Assembly: GCA_023375785.1 (NCBI GenBank)
Contig: SZWC01006773.1
Span: 1 to 32,452, forward strand
DNA from: Penium margaritaceum
Taxonomy: Eukaryota > Streptophyta > Zygnematophyceae > Desmidiales > Peniaceae
Direction: 5' to 3'
DNA length: 32,452 bases
Shown here: piece after piece, positions 8,197 to 17,588 of the stretch
Layout: every line of letters starts with the position of its first letter
Position numbering within the stretch: position 1 is the stretch's first letter
Translations under genes and position numbers: made by a program
The notes under the pieces: generated by a model
What the model was told of the DNA's origin: nothing
Seen by the model: the letters and a program-made list of their open reading frames with translations, nothing else
Database searches by the model: none

Positions 8197-9760
8197 ATGC
8201 CGAAACAAACCCCCGCCAGCGCCACCACCTACGCTTCTGCCAAGGGCAGATCCATCAGTGGTCAACGCCAGTCGCTGCCATTATCACCACATCGGCAGCA
8301 ACAGCAGCAGCAGTAGTCGCAACCGCAGCAGCAGCATCAGCAGCAATAGCAGCAGCAGTGGCAGCAGCAGCAGCCGCAAAAACAACAACAGCAGCGACCA
8401 CCGAGTCCGACAACCTTGGCGCGCCAGGTGCGCGCGTTGTCTGACCTGCAGGCGGAGAGCCGCCTGACTTTGACAAAGCAGGTCGCTGAGCTGCAGGACC
8501 TGATCAGGGGCCTCCAGCCTAAGCAGCAGCAGTCCCAACAGCAGCAGTAGCATCCGTCCGCAGGCCCGAGCGAGGACCACCTCGCTCACGGCGGCAATGC
8601 ATATGAGGTTGTGGAGACCCTCTCCGACTGTGGCAAGGAGGGTGAGGAGGAGCTGCTCCGGGCACGCCTCATCTGCCTCGAGGCACGTCGCAGAGTGCGT
8701 GAGGCCAATGCTGTCCTCCAGGGCACGAGCTCCAGCGCCAACGCCGGCCTGAGCTCATCTCGCCGCCCTCTGAGCTTTGAGGAGCTGGCTCTGTGGGCCC
8801 GCCTAGGCAAGAGAGTTGCCTCCTCTATGCCCGGTCCCGCAGTGGCTTCTGTCGTCGCTCTGTCGATGGTCAAGCCACCCAAGTGGTTTGAGTCGGTCCC
8901 GCCCGTCTTCCGGACTCGGAACGACTTCAAGTCTTGGGAGCCGTGCTTTCGCATGTGGGCCATGAGTGAAGGAGTCCTCGCCTACTACCTCACCCCATAC
9001 CAGGCGTCTGACCCCGCCCAGACACAGATGGCGGTCCGCGCCGCCTCCGGCCTGATGAAAGCCGCCCCAAACGTCACCAAAGACTGCAGTCGATTCCTTG
9101 GCGATCCTCCGACCGGTTCGGGAGCTGACCTTCGCGAGGCGTGGGCACTGGCTGTCACCCTTTTTTAGGGCGCCACCTTGGCCCTGACTTCCCAGCGCCT
9201 CGCTGACTTCAACTCCCTCTACCAGAATGCTCAGGAGTCCGCGGCTCAATACTGGCGCCGGATGATCCAACTGTACGAGGAGCTGGGAAACGATGTCCCT
9301 TCACAGTACTCCGCCCTCTACGGCATCCACCCCGACTACGCACGTGACTTCAGCAACTTCAACCAAACTCTGCTTCGCGACATGGCGAGCGACGAGACCC
9401 TGCTGTGCTTGGCCACCCTCCACTTCCTGGAGGTTGCCGGCATGGACGCCACAAACCGCGCTCGCCGCAGTACTGCTTCAGCTGTAGTTGCCGTCGTATC
9501 CTCCTCCCCGCCGTCTGCAGCAACAGCGGCTTGAGCCCAGGGGAAGAAGGGCCGCAAATCGCCAGGTGGTGGTTCCAGTGGCGGGACAAGCAATGGTACC
9601 AGCACCAGCAGTGTCAGCCGTAGCAACAGCAGCGGGAGGAGTAGTACCAGCAGCGGCAGCAACAACAGCAATGGCAACAGCGGCTGCGGCAGCACAATGG
9701 GCCGCCAGCTTGTATGCTTAAACTGCAGGGGTGACCATCGCTACCCCGACTGTACTCGCT
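8197..9760 (+). pseudogene. Copia-2 gag polyprotein (Gln-rich N-terminus, zinc knuckle)
   Basis: The ATG at 8197 opens a frame that continues, apart from stops, to 10620. The first 120 codons are Gln-rich CAG repeats; TAG occurs at 8314, 8347 and 8548 inside or beside CAG runs. A coiled-coil-like stretch 'ALSDLQAESRLTLTKQVAELQDL' (quoted with its middle residues, 8435-8505) precedes the capsid-like part with 'FKSWEPCFRMWA' and 'LADFNSLYQNAQ'. A TAG at 9166 and a TGA at 9532 interrupt it. A Ser/Gly/Asn-rich linker leads to a knuckle CLNCRGDHRYPDC at 9715-9753, which has CX2CX3HX4C, one residue shorter than usual. Start choice: first ATG in frame upstream of recognisable gag. Confidence 0.88.
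8290..8410 (+). repeat. CAG/CAA microsatellite in Copia-2 gag
   Basis: Imperfect CAG and CAA triplets, in frame with gag as polyglutamine, with TAG triplets at 8314 and 8347. The same repeat class fills the Copia-1 leader, which suggests a shared family feature. Confidence 0.85.
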
Positions 9761-10620
9761 TGATAGGCCGCCCATTGGACTGGGCCAAGGTCACCCGTGG
9801 GCTGCAGCAGGCGCACGTGGCATGCATGCGCCAGACGTCCGGTGCGACCGACCGCTCGGCCGCCACTACCACGGCCGTCCCAAAGGAGTCCGCCGCCACA
9901 ACTGTCTCCTCCACGGATCCTCGCGACCAGGCGCTCGCCGAACGCGACAGGACGATCGTCGAGCTGCACCAGCTTCTCACCCTGCGCTCATCTCAGGGAG
10001 GTGCGAGTGAGCTGACTGAGTCGAGGGGTCCTACTACCTGTGGACTGTTTGTTTCGTTGCATGATGATGCCTGTGGTGGTCCCCATGCCCAGCCGTGTGC
10101 GCGTGACAGACCTGATGATGTGTCTTGGCTGCATGCTTCTCATGAGCGCTCCGCTGGTCGCCTTGTCGTGTCCACCACCGAGCGTCCTACTGTCACGCCT
10201 TGTTCCGTCGCCGAGTGTCACGTTGCCCCTTGCACGCGTGTCACCGATGCCACCTGGGTCGTTGACTCTGGTGGAATCCATGACATGACGTGTCGACGTG
10301 ATGCCTTCGTTGTCTTACATCCTGTTGGCACTGTTCACTCTGTTCACACTGCAGCTAACCATGAGGTCCCTGTCCAGGGTGTTGGGGTTGTGCAGTTCAC
10401 TGGGCCCGCTGGTCCCGTATACATCTCCGATGTCCTCTTTGTCCCTGATCTGGAACTCAGCCTGTTCTCTGTCCGTGCTTGCACCAAGATGGACCTGGGT
10501 GTCACGCACACAGCTGCCGATGCTCACATCGTTTTTCGCGACACCGAGGAGACCGTCCTCAGTGGGACGGTCGTCGATGATCTGTATTACATCTCTGGGT
10601 CCTCTGCGAGTCCCCCCCCC
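9761..10620 (+). pseudogene. Copia-2 gag-protease region with DSG aspartic protease
   Basis: The frame continues from the gag knuckle. A protease domain follows: 'TWVVDSGGIHDMT' with the catalytic Asp codon at 10264-10266, then 'VPVQGVGVVQF', 'VYISDVLFVPDLELSLFSV' and a C-terminal 'GTVVDDLYYI'. The order and motifs fit a copia retropepsin that cleaves the polyprotein. Unlike Copia-1, the Asp is present. The frame is lost in a run of ten C bases near 10611-10620 and moves by one register, probably through a slippage indel. Confidence 0.88.
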
Positions 10621-11565
10621 CTTACTTCCGTCTCCCACTCCTCGTGTTTTTGTCACTGGTGCTCTATCCCCCAAGCACCACTGTCTCCTGCATCAACGCC
10701 TCTATCATGTGCACCTGGGGACTGTCGACAGGCTGATCCGTACTCAACCTGCTCTCGGTCTTGATGCGGCGTCCTTCGAGGCGCCGTCCACGACTGAATG
10801 CCTGGCCTGTGCTGAAGGTAAAATGCACCGGTCCACCTATCATGTGTCTGTGTCCAGGGCTCGTCGGCCCTTGGAGCTTGTCCACTCCGACCTCATGAGT
10901 CCGCTCCTTGTCGAGTTTCACGAGGACCACGGTCGCTACGTCCTGACGTTGACTGATGATTTCATGCGTATGCGTTGCGTCTACAGTCTATGTCAGAAGA
11001 GCGATGCTGCCATTGCGGTCCGCATTTGGCTGGTCATGGCCGAGCGCCAGTCTCCCCACCGCCTTTAGACCTTTCTCTCGGACCGCGGTGGCGAGTACCT
11101 CGGTGACATGGCCCGCTCCTACACCGAGCTTGGTGTCTTCCACAACCTCTCCGCTCCCGCCAACCCCCAGCAGAACGGTGTCTCAGAGCGCTGGAACCGC
11201 ACCATGGAGGATGTGGTCCTCGCCATGCGGGCCGACAGCGCCATGCCTAGGACCTTTGACTTTGAGGGCATGGCGTACATGACCTGGGTCTGGAACCGCA
11301 TTCCCCACGGCCCCCTCCCAGATCATCGCACGCCGTACGAGCTGTGGTACGGGCGTCGCGCGGATCTGCGCCTGTCCCGTGTCTGGGGTTCCCTTGCCTG
11401 CGTCTGGTTCACACCGGAGTAGCAGGGGAGCAAGCTCTCTCCACGGGGCCGTATTGACGCGTTCGTCGGCGTCGCCCCACGGTCGAAGGCCTGGCGGTTC
11501 TGGGATCCTACGCGATACCGCATCGTGGAGTCCCGTGACGCTCTCTTCTTCAAGAATCTCACCTT
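10621..11565 (+). pseudogene. Copia-2 GAG-pre-integrase zinc region and integrase
   Basis: In the shifted frame, 'LHQRLYHVHLG' and 'ECLACAEGKMHRSTY' form the His/Cys zinc region. The integrase core follows: 'ELVHSDLMSPL' (first Asp), 'YVLTLTDDFMRM', 'FLSDRGGEYLGDMA' (second Asp), 'NPQQNGVSERWNRTMEDV' (Glu), then 'WVWNRIPHGPLP' and the tail 'RYRIVESRDALFF'. All three DDE residues are present. Stops are TAG at 11066-11068 and 11420-11422. At 11420 the context 'TPE-TAG-QGSKLSPRGR' suggests Gln. The product would insert the cDNA into host DNA; in this copy it cannot be made whole. Confidence 0.9.
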
Positions 11566-12350
11566 CCGGGACCTTGCTCATATCCACGCTCTGCGTGCTG
11601 CTCATGCTCCTGGGTATGCCAGACCCCATCGTGTGGAGGAGGCTCCTGTCACGGTTGGCACAGTGCCCCCGGCCAGTACGGTCACTCCGTCACCGGCACC
11701 CCAGGGGCTGTATCCAGAGGCTGTGCCCACCGGCACCCCCAGCCCCATCCCATCTGCGGATCGCTCCTCTGTCCCCGATTCTCCGCTCATGCCCGTGTCC
11801 GAGTCTGTGTTCGAGTCTGCCTCCGTGTCTGAGGCTCTGCCTGATCCTGCGCCTGCTTCCGCGTCTGAGGCTCTACCTGATCTGCGTCGGCATCCGTGTC
11901 TGGCTCTGAGTCGTCCCTGCCTCCAGCCGCGGACGTGCCTGCGTCTGCCATGGGCTCGTCCCCGACTGTTGAGGCCACGCGAGCCTCGAGTGGTGTGCTT
12001 GCCGTGCAGTCCACACCAGCATGAGAGTTAGCAGCGCCCACTCTTCCTATCCCGTTGGACCCCTACACACGGGCACCCAGCGGACGTCTCCACCCTCGCC
12101 CCACGCGTAGCGTCGTCAGCAGCGACCCGGGCACAAAGGCCCTCGGCCTGAGTGCTCGCGGCCCCGCTGAGATCCACCTTGGCTGTGCCACTGGTATAGC
12201 ACTACTTGCTCATGAGCGCGGTCTTGCTCATGACGCTGCTGAGTCCATGGTGACGGTCGACCCTCCCTCTGCAACGTATGCCCTGGCTACACGTAGTGCA
12301 CCAGTGCTGTCGCCCGATCCCACCAGTCTGCCTGAGGCCTTGTCAGCCCC
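11566..12350 (+). pseudogene. Copia-2 Ser/Pro/Ala-rich linker between integrase and RT
   Basis: A low-complexity linker rich in Ser, Pro, Ala, Val and Glu ('SVFESASVSEALPDPAP'), without a catalytic motif. The frame changes near 11880; in the new frame 'SASASVSGSESSLPPAADV' continues the same composition to 'LPIPLDPYTRAPSG'. A TGA lies at 12022-12024. The C-terminal part resembles 745-935 of Copia-1. Such linkers are normal in copia polyproteins. Confidence 0.7.
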
Positions 12351-13130
12351 TGATGCTGAGCAGTGGCGCGTTGCCTGTTAGGCTGAGCTCAATGCCTTTC
12401 GAGAGCACGGCGTCTTTGAGCTGGTATACTTGCCAAAGAACCGCAAGGCCATCAAGGCCAAGTGGGTTCTACGTAAGAAGATCAAGCCAGACGGCACTGT
12501 GGAGCGCTACAAAGCATGCTTGAAAGCAAAAGGCTTCTCTCAGGTCCCTGGCTTGGACTACACCGAGACCTTTGCCCCTGTTGAGGCAAGTGACCCAGCA
12601 CGACTGGGAACTCCATCAGATGGATGTCAACAACGCGTTCCTGACCGAGGACCTTGAGGAGGAGATCTACATGGTCCAGCCACCCGGCTTTGAGGATGGC
12701 ACCAGTCGCGTGTACCGGCTGCGGAAGGCCTTGTACAGCCTGAAACAGTCACCTTGCTACTGGAATCAGGAAATCACCAGCATGTTGAGACGCGCTGGGT
12801 ACATTCAGAGTGATGCTGACCCATCCCTGTTCCTCTCACAGACCCCAGCACTGCTCGCTGTCATCCTCGTCTACGTGGACGATCTTCTGATTGCCTCGTC
12901 CGACCTGGGAGCAGTGAACGCTGCCAAGGCCATTTTCTCCTCAGCCTATAAGATGAAAGATCTTGGTGAGGCCTCTGTCTTTTTGGGAATGGAGAATGTG
13001 CGCGACCGTGTTCGCCGCACACTCCGTGTCCATCAGGGATGCTACGCTGAGACTGTAGGGGAGCACTTTGCTGACCTCCTCGCTGACGACTGTACGGCCT
13101 CCACGCTCATGACCCCTAAGGGCAGGCCGC
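12351..13130 (+). pseudogene. Copia-2 reverse transcriptase (RVT_2)
   Basis: Start of the domain: 'AEQWRVAC-TAG-AELNAFREHGVFELV' with TAG at 12379-12381, then 'KAKWVLRKKI', 'YKACLKAKGFSQ', 'DYTETFAPVE'. Next come 'WELHQMDVNNAFL', 'QPPGFED', 'RLRKALYSLKQSP', the active-site 'ILVYVDDLLIAS' and 'YKMKDLGEASVFLGM'. Around 12585-12600 roughly 20 residues usual between 'FAPV' and 'WELHQMDV' are missing and the frame shifts, so there is an internal deletion not divisible by three. The YVDD motif is intact. Family role: copying genomic RNA into DNA in cytoplasmic particles. Confidence 0.9.
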
Positions 13131-13852
13131 CCTGAAGGAGGATGACCCAGCTGACCTAGGGGAGCCAGTCGATGTGACCCTGTAGCTGTGAGTCATCGGC
13201 TTGCTCATGTACTTGGCCACCACGAGACGGCCCGACATTGCCTTCACTGTCAACCTGCTCGCTTAGTTCTTGTAGGCTCCACGCAAGCGAACACTGGAGG
13301 CTGCAATCCGATGTGTGTGCTACATCCTATTCACCGCACGCTTTGGCCTGTGCTTTCCCGAGCAGGTGTCCATTGTACTCGATGGGTACACAGACAGTGA
13401 CTGGGTGTGGAGTCCAGATGGCAAGAGCCCCACCGCTACATCTTTCTCATTGGAGGCACTGCAGTGTCCTGGCAAAGTGGGAAGTAAGGCTGCATCGCAC
13501 GCAGCACTGCTGAGGCAGAGTATGTTACTCTAGGTGCAGGTGTAGCGGAGTGTGTCTGGCTCGTCCGTCTGTTGCGTGAACTCCGTCAGTCCATTCCCCT
13601 CGTGGTCCTCTAGTGTGACAACATGAGCACGGAGGCCATCGCCAAGAACTCAGGTGTGTCCCATACTTGCACAAAGCACATCAATGTTGAGCACCATTTC
13701 GTGCGTGATCTGGTTGATCGTGCTGAGATCCGAGTCATCCACGTGGGCACTGACAGGCAGTGTGCAGATTTTTTTACCAAGGCTCTGGGCCGTTCGAAGT
13801 TTCATGTGGCCACTCGCTCCGTGGGACTCTGTCCCATCCCTGTTGCAGGATG
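13120..13852 (+). pseudogene. Copia-2 RT C-terminal connection and RNase H
   Basis: Frame-corrected translation gives 'VIGLLMYLATTRRPDIAF', 'APRKRTLEAAIRCVCYI', 'GYTDSDW', 'RSTAEAEYVTLGAGVAECVWL', 'CDNMSTEAIAKN', 'TKHINVEHHFVRD' and 'TDRQCADFFTKALG', the expected order of the copia RNase H end. Stops: TAG at 13183, 13264, 13273 and 13611, TGA at 13189. A frameshift lies near 13490. At 13264 and 13273 the context 'LLA-TAG-FL-TAG-APRKR' fits Gln. The natural stop is TGA at about 13851, 125 bases before the 3' LTR. Confidence 0.88.
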
Positions 13853-13976
13853 ATTCCTCATGTGCCACCTTGCGTGTGTTGTGCTTGCTGCCTGTAGCGG
13901 CTGTGCGTTTCCTTCTCTGTATAGCATTAGTGTCTGCATGTGCATGGACGTGTTTCGCCCTCCGGTCATGGGTGAG

Positions 13977-14488
13977 TGTTGTTGTGTGTGTTGTACACGG
14001 CTTACGGTGACCCTCCGGCTCATGTCCATTCACGTACAGATCCCTGAGACTGGCGACGGTGGCACAAGACCGGCGGCGACAGGCGCCCAAAAGACTCTTG
14101 TATTTTTTATATTCGTACTGTGGAACAGCACATAGACGTGCAGCCTATCAAGACGTAGATCTCGTCGATGCGACCGCTCTGGTTCAAACGGCTCATCGTT
14201 TTGACAAGTCTGAGGAATGGCCAAAACTGTGTTTTTGCCACTGTTTTTTCCTGCTACAAAATAGTGCCACATGTGTGTGCATCCACTAGGTCCATGACAC
14301 TATTTAGGTTGTCCAGGCCTCAGTTGTCATTCTCTTCTGCACAATTCAGTATTTGCAGACTATGACACTTTGTCTGTGTCCCTAGCCAACCCCTTGCTGT
14401 TCTCACCTCCACCTGTGTGTGTCAGTGAGTCAGCAAGCCGGCTTGTACTGCCACGCCAGCGACAGCAGTGCTAGGAAGTTGTCTCTCA
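13977..14488 (+). repeat. Copia-2 3' LTR
   Basis: The 512-bp partner of 6878-7386. It starts TGTTGTTGTGTGTG, just after a weak purine stretch (GGGTGAG), and ends GTCTCTCA. Compared with the 5' LTR it lacks 5 bases near 14210 and has a short insertion near 14425. The flank CCAAT is the target duplication partner of CCAAG. Confidence 0.93.
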
Positions 14489-14823
14489 CCAATAGTGTCT
14501 AAAAATCATGAAACTTGGACCTAGGCATGACATAGCATTATGAACGTAGCAACGTAGTCAAACGCCATGCTGGACATGTGCAGACAGTAAATGCAATGAT
14601 AGTGCCTGTCGGCGACACGACTGCCGAGCAGGTCTGCCGATGGAGTTGAGCACGAAGGAGGGAGGAGGCTCCAACAAACTGTGTGTAGGCCTTGGTGTGC
14701 GTCGGCTGTACCGAGCGACACTCCATGAGGGTCACGTCTCGTCGGTAGTCATCTGCACGCCGATATACACAAGCCGGGACGACTCAACAGAGCACAAGTG
14801 AGAGATGTGAGACAAAAACCACA
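14489..14823 (-). repeat. Copia-1 5' LTR, outer part displaced by Copia-2
   Basis: The reverse complement aligns with 15239-15570: CATCTCTCA, CCCGGCTTGTGTA, GTGCAGATGACT, GTCGCTCGGT, CCGACGCAC and GGAGCCTCCTCCCTC are shared. It joins 6369-6877 without a gap once Copia-2 and one target duplicate are removed. The LTR begins TGTGG at 14823 on the minus strand. Confidence 0.82.
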
Positions 14824-15238
14824 GCAGCTTCCTCAGTCCGATTTTTATGTTTTACATCATGTGTCTACTGATCAATGCCAAACTTGTATGTGACTAGTCG
14901 TAGAATTCAACTTGAAATTTTGCATTACTAGGTTCAGACGGTATTGCGTTTGGATGTCTCTATGAAGAGTTGTGGCCAAAACAATGGATTTGGACCGTTT
15001 TTAGGACAAAATAAGAATGAAGCGTGCGTCACCCAACGTGCGCCGTTGTTGGTATACATGTAACGTGCTTGACTCTTGACTATTGTTTCTCCATTACCAA
15101 GCTATTGGAGCTTATGAGACTTAACGTGTCTCCCCTAACCTAACCCATGCCTTTTCTTGTTTCGGCTTGCTTGCTAATGCACCAGCTGATTGGATAGTGT
15201 CGCCACGTTAGCAAGACGAAGGCTAGGAGGCTTCCTGG
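14824..15238 (+). other. Spacer between inverted LTRs, with weak copia-LTR resemblance
   Basis: This lies between the two inverted LTR arms. Short islands resemble the second half of the Copia-2 LTR in order: GGTTCAGACGG near 14931, GTGGCCAAAACA near 14971, and GTGTCTCCCCTAACCTAACCC near 15126, followed by GGCTAGGAGG near 15221. It may be an old LTR of a related family that received the later insertions. The match is patchy and I cannot exclude chance. Confidence 0.35.
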
Positions 15239-16080
15239 TGTTGGTTTTCGTGCATCTCTCATTGTACTCTGGTGTGTCCTCCCGGCTTGTGTACATCGGG
15301 GTGCAGATGACTGACGGCGAGACTTGATGCCGCTGCAATGTCGCTCGGTGGAGCCGACGCACGCTGAGGCCCACTCACCCGTTGCTGGAGCCTCCTCCCT
15401 CTGGCGATGCGCTCAACTCCATCAGCAGGCCTCCTCGGTAGTCGGGCCGCCGGCGGTCACTGCCACTACAGATGCTGTCTGCATGCACCTAGCGTTGTGT
15501 CTGGCTGTGGCATTGCGTCTGCAGCATCATGCGGTGCCTAGGTTCCATGTCTCCTGCTGTATGGCCCTGTTTGGCATCGTTGACTGTTGTAGGCACTGCC
15601 TGGGTTCGGGCAGCCATAACTTCTTCTAGCTATTTTTCTAGCTGATTCTGACCACACGATTGCGTTCGCAGTGTCATTATTATGGTATGGTCCAGTTTTC
15701 AGGCAAAACAGACAACGCCCGGGCTTTGGGCTGTCGGGCGTCTGGCAGGGCTCAACGAGAAATCCCTGCCTGCCAGAAAATAGGTCTAGCACTATTTTCT
15801 GATTGGCTGGTTAGCTGAGTAACAAGTTCTACACTAGTGGGGGAGGGGGCTAGAACTTGGAGGGGTCTCCCATTGTTGCTTATTCTTCACTACTAATAAG
15901 TTTTCGGCTGCTTTCTGACGCTAACACTGGCGTGCGCGTTTCTGAGTACCAAACCTAGAGCTTCCAGACTTGGACTCTAGAGTAGCCGACTGAGGGGGCA
16001 GCAGACTTAAGGAACGAGCGTGGAAGCCCACACGCTGCATCAACAACGCATGCTGCCCCAACCTGCTGCTTAGGTTTCTA
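15239..16080 (+). repeat. Solo LTR of the Copia-1 family (plus orientation)
   Basis: About 842 bp, starting TGTTGG, homologous along its whole length to the Copia-1 LTR in opposite orientation. The end is TTTCTA, where Copia-1 has TTTCCA. No primer site or gag follows after 16080 and no internal region precedes 15239, so it is a solo LTR or a truncated copy. A matching 5-bp target duplication was not found. By eye identity with Copia-1 is around three quarters to four fifths. The open frames inside it are not conserved enough to call a gene. Confidence 0.75.
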
Positions 16081-17035
16081 GCTCCTAGTAGTTTCTCAAT
16101 ATGTAAAATGACGAGAAGTAGAAAGTGTCTACGAAGTGGCCGAATGTACATGAATCTTCGGTTGGGGCATGTGGCCGGAATGGCCTCGGTCAAGCATCGT
16201 GAAAATCCAGAGGTCGACGTGTTGTAGGCCATAGATGTAATGATAGATATGCCGAATCGCAGAGTTTAGGGACTGGTGTATGTTTAGGTTGAAATGGGGG
16301 GGGTATGGTGTTAAGCGACTGTGTTAGCACGCATGTCCCTACATGGTTGCACAATGCTGAATTAAATCTCTTTGATGGCGCTTGCGGACGTGGATGACAT
16401 TCTTTCTCTATGCACGCAACTGCACATCTTTACGATAGAGTTGACGGCGCGATTGCGAAACACTGGCGGGAAAAAATCGACACGTCCCACCAAGAATTAT
16501 GAGCATGACCATTCTTGATACTCCGAACTAACTACGAAACTTAATAAACACTTGAATTCGACTTTTGTCCCCATAAAGAACGAATGGTTTGTGCGCATAA
16601 TAACATCATTCAACGCAAAATACGTGACATATGAACTGATGAAGACAAATATATGAGTTATGAAAGAATGTATGGAAGGTGAACGTGATAGTCCCAATAT
16701 CCATTATGGTGTTCGGGATTGTTTAATCAAAGCGACCTATAAATTTACAGTTTAAATAATTTTATTTAACATAAATTCCCTTTTTAACAATACGAAGATT
16801 GTATTTCATCCACACTGGGCATTCTGGAGATTACTCCTTTGAGCACATAATGTTGAGGTGACCTAGTGATAATCCTTGGAATGGAGGTGAGCATGCATGA
16901 ATCCTGAATGGGGGCACCCAGAAGATTGTCGCGCGAGGATAGGGGCAACGTGCAAGTCCACCGGGCGAATGTCTTTGGCTGTCATTTTGCGGTTGCTCCG
17001 AAGCTTCAATCCTTCATCACTGTAAGCTCATGCTG
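16081..17035. other. Unassigned intergenic sequence
   Basis: No gene, RNA or known repeat recognised. A single G run of nine bases lies at about 16297-16305. The stretch 16700-16820 is AT-rich. Short open frames on both strands have no recognisable motif. Confidence 0.5.
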
Positions 17036-17070
17036 CGAACAGCCCTTGGCTACTAGCCAAGGGCTGTTCG
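17036..17070. repeat. Perfect 16-bp hairpin
   Basis: Arms CGAACAGCCCTTGGCT (17036-17051) and AGCCAAGGGCTGTTCG (17055-17070) are exact reverse complements around a 3-nt loop ACT. It is directly followed, after 4 bases, by a second perfect hairpin. No coding context; function unknown. Confidence 0.95.
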
Positions 17071-17074
17071 CACA

Positions 17075-17117
17075 AAGAAAACGCGGCACTAGCTAATGGC
17101 TAGTGCCGCGTTTTCTT
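17075..17117. repeat. Perfect 19-bp hairpin
   Basis: Arms AAGAAAACGCGGCACTAGC (17075-17093) and GCTAGTGCCGCGTTTTCTT (17099-17117) are exact reverse complements around TAATG. Shape and T-rich end recall a bacterial terminator, but no gene precedes it and the setting is eukaryotic, so that function is not proposed. Confidence 0.95.
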
Positions 17118-17566
17118 ATGACGATTATTGTTTGTTGGCTAAGGAGCACATTAGATGGAAGGCATCCTGCTTACTGTCCTGAATTCGCGGCCCTCGTCGA
17201 TTTCACAAACCACATCCAAGTGCAACGTATGTAGTGGTTGAGTTTCCGAATCAAATTGCACAATCAGAAAACTCAGTTTCCTGGTTGTTTTCTATGCTTC
17301 AGGAAACCAGAACCGTCAAATGTAAAGTGTGGGCAGGTTTAAGAGATGGAAAGAAACAAGTTATCGCGAATGACGGCTGCATGCGGTTGCGGATCCAATA
17401 TTGAGTGCTTGCCTGAAAGACGTGCATCAAGATTTCGCGGGAAAACAACCTTGCGGATACTGCTCAAACGCTGGCGGTGCCTCCTCCTTGGAGGACTAAT
17501 ATTCGCCTCGGTGAGGGTTGTATACCGGGCCTCTCTACCGCTCTGCCTGGCAGAATCCAGTACCTG
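17118..17566. other. Unassigned sequence upstream of the LINE insertion
   Basis: No gene recognised. A 73-codon plus-strand open frame (17346-17567) reads with Arg- and Leu-rich composition but no motif. Host sequence here rejoins 19889 onward if the LINE and one target duplicate are removed. Confidence 0.5.
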
Positions 17567-17580
17567 AAGAGTTCCCAGAA
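17567..17580 (+). repeat. LINE target-site duplication, left copy
   Basis: AAGAGTTCCCAGAA, identical to 19875-19888. The pair brackets the LINE fragment and its A tail, as expected for target-primed reverse transcription. Confidence 0.92.
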
Positions 17581-17588
17581 GCAACGGT

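Larger units (their letters stand above)
6878..14488 (+). mobile_element. Copia-2: structurally complete, degenerate Ty1/copia retrotransposon
   Basis: LTRs at 6878-7386 and 13977-14488 begin TGTTG and end in CA. They flank a primer site, leader, gag, protease, integrase, RT and RNase H in copia order. Flanks are CCAAG (6873-6877) and CCAAT (14489-14493), a 5-bp target duplication with one change. Removing the element and one duplicate lets the Copia-1 LTR align without a gap to the solo LTR at 15239-16080. By eye the LTRs differ at roughly 8% of positions plus two small indels, so insertion is not recent. Frame-corrected, the coding region has 14 stops, several frameshifts and an RT deletion. 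Confidence 0.93.
521..14823 (-). mobile_element. Copia-1: decayed Ty1/copia retrotransposon, interrupted by Copia-2
   Basis: The element is read on the minus strand. Its LTR runs from 14823 to 14489 and resumes at 6877 to about 6369, because Copia-2 (6878-14488) sits inside it. An initiator-Met-type primer binding site follows at 6368-6357, then a leader of about 2 kb. After that come gag (CCHC knuckle), protease, the GAG-pre-integrase zinc region, integrase, a repeat-rich linker and the first part of RT: the Ty1/copia order, with integrase before RT. The rest of RT, RNase H and the 3' LTR are absent. Frames are broken many times, the protease Asp is Asn, and the integrase glutamate is Gln. 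Old and non-autonomous. Confidence 0.85.

Noticed and set aside
8197..13852. Reassigned TAG (Gln) genetic code
   Set aside because: TGA also interrupts the frames, frameshifts and a deletion show decay, and the intact LINE frame has no TAG at about 50 Gln codons.
15324..15629. 101-codon open frame in the solo LTR, partly similar to a minus-strand frame at 14521-14735
   Set aside because: The similarity comes from the two inverted LTR copies; the frames are not kept along the shared region.
16081..16500. Copia internal region after the LTR at 15239-16080
   Set aside because: No primer site or gag-like sequence follows 16080, so the LTR is treated as solo.
17075..17117. Bacterial-type intrinsic terminator
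   Set aside because: No bacterial gene or operon is near and the surrounding elements are eukaryotic; shape alone is not enough.
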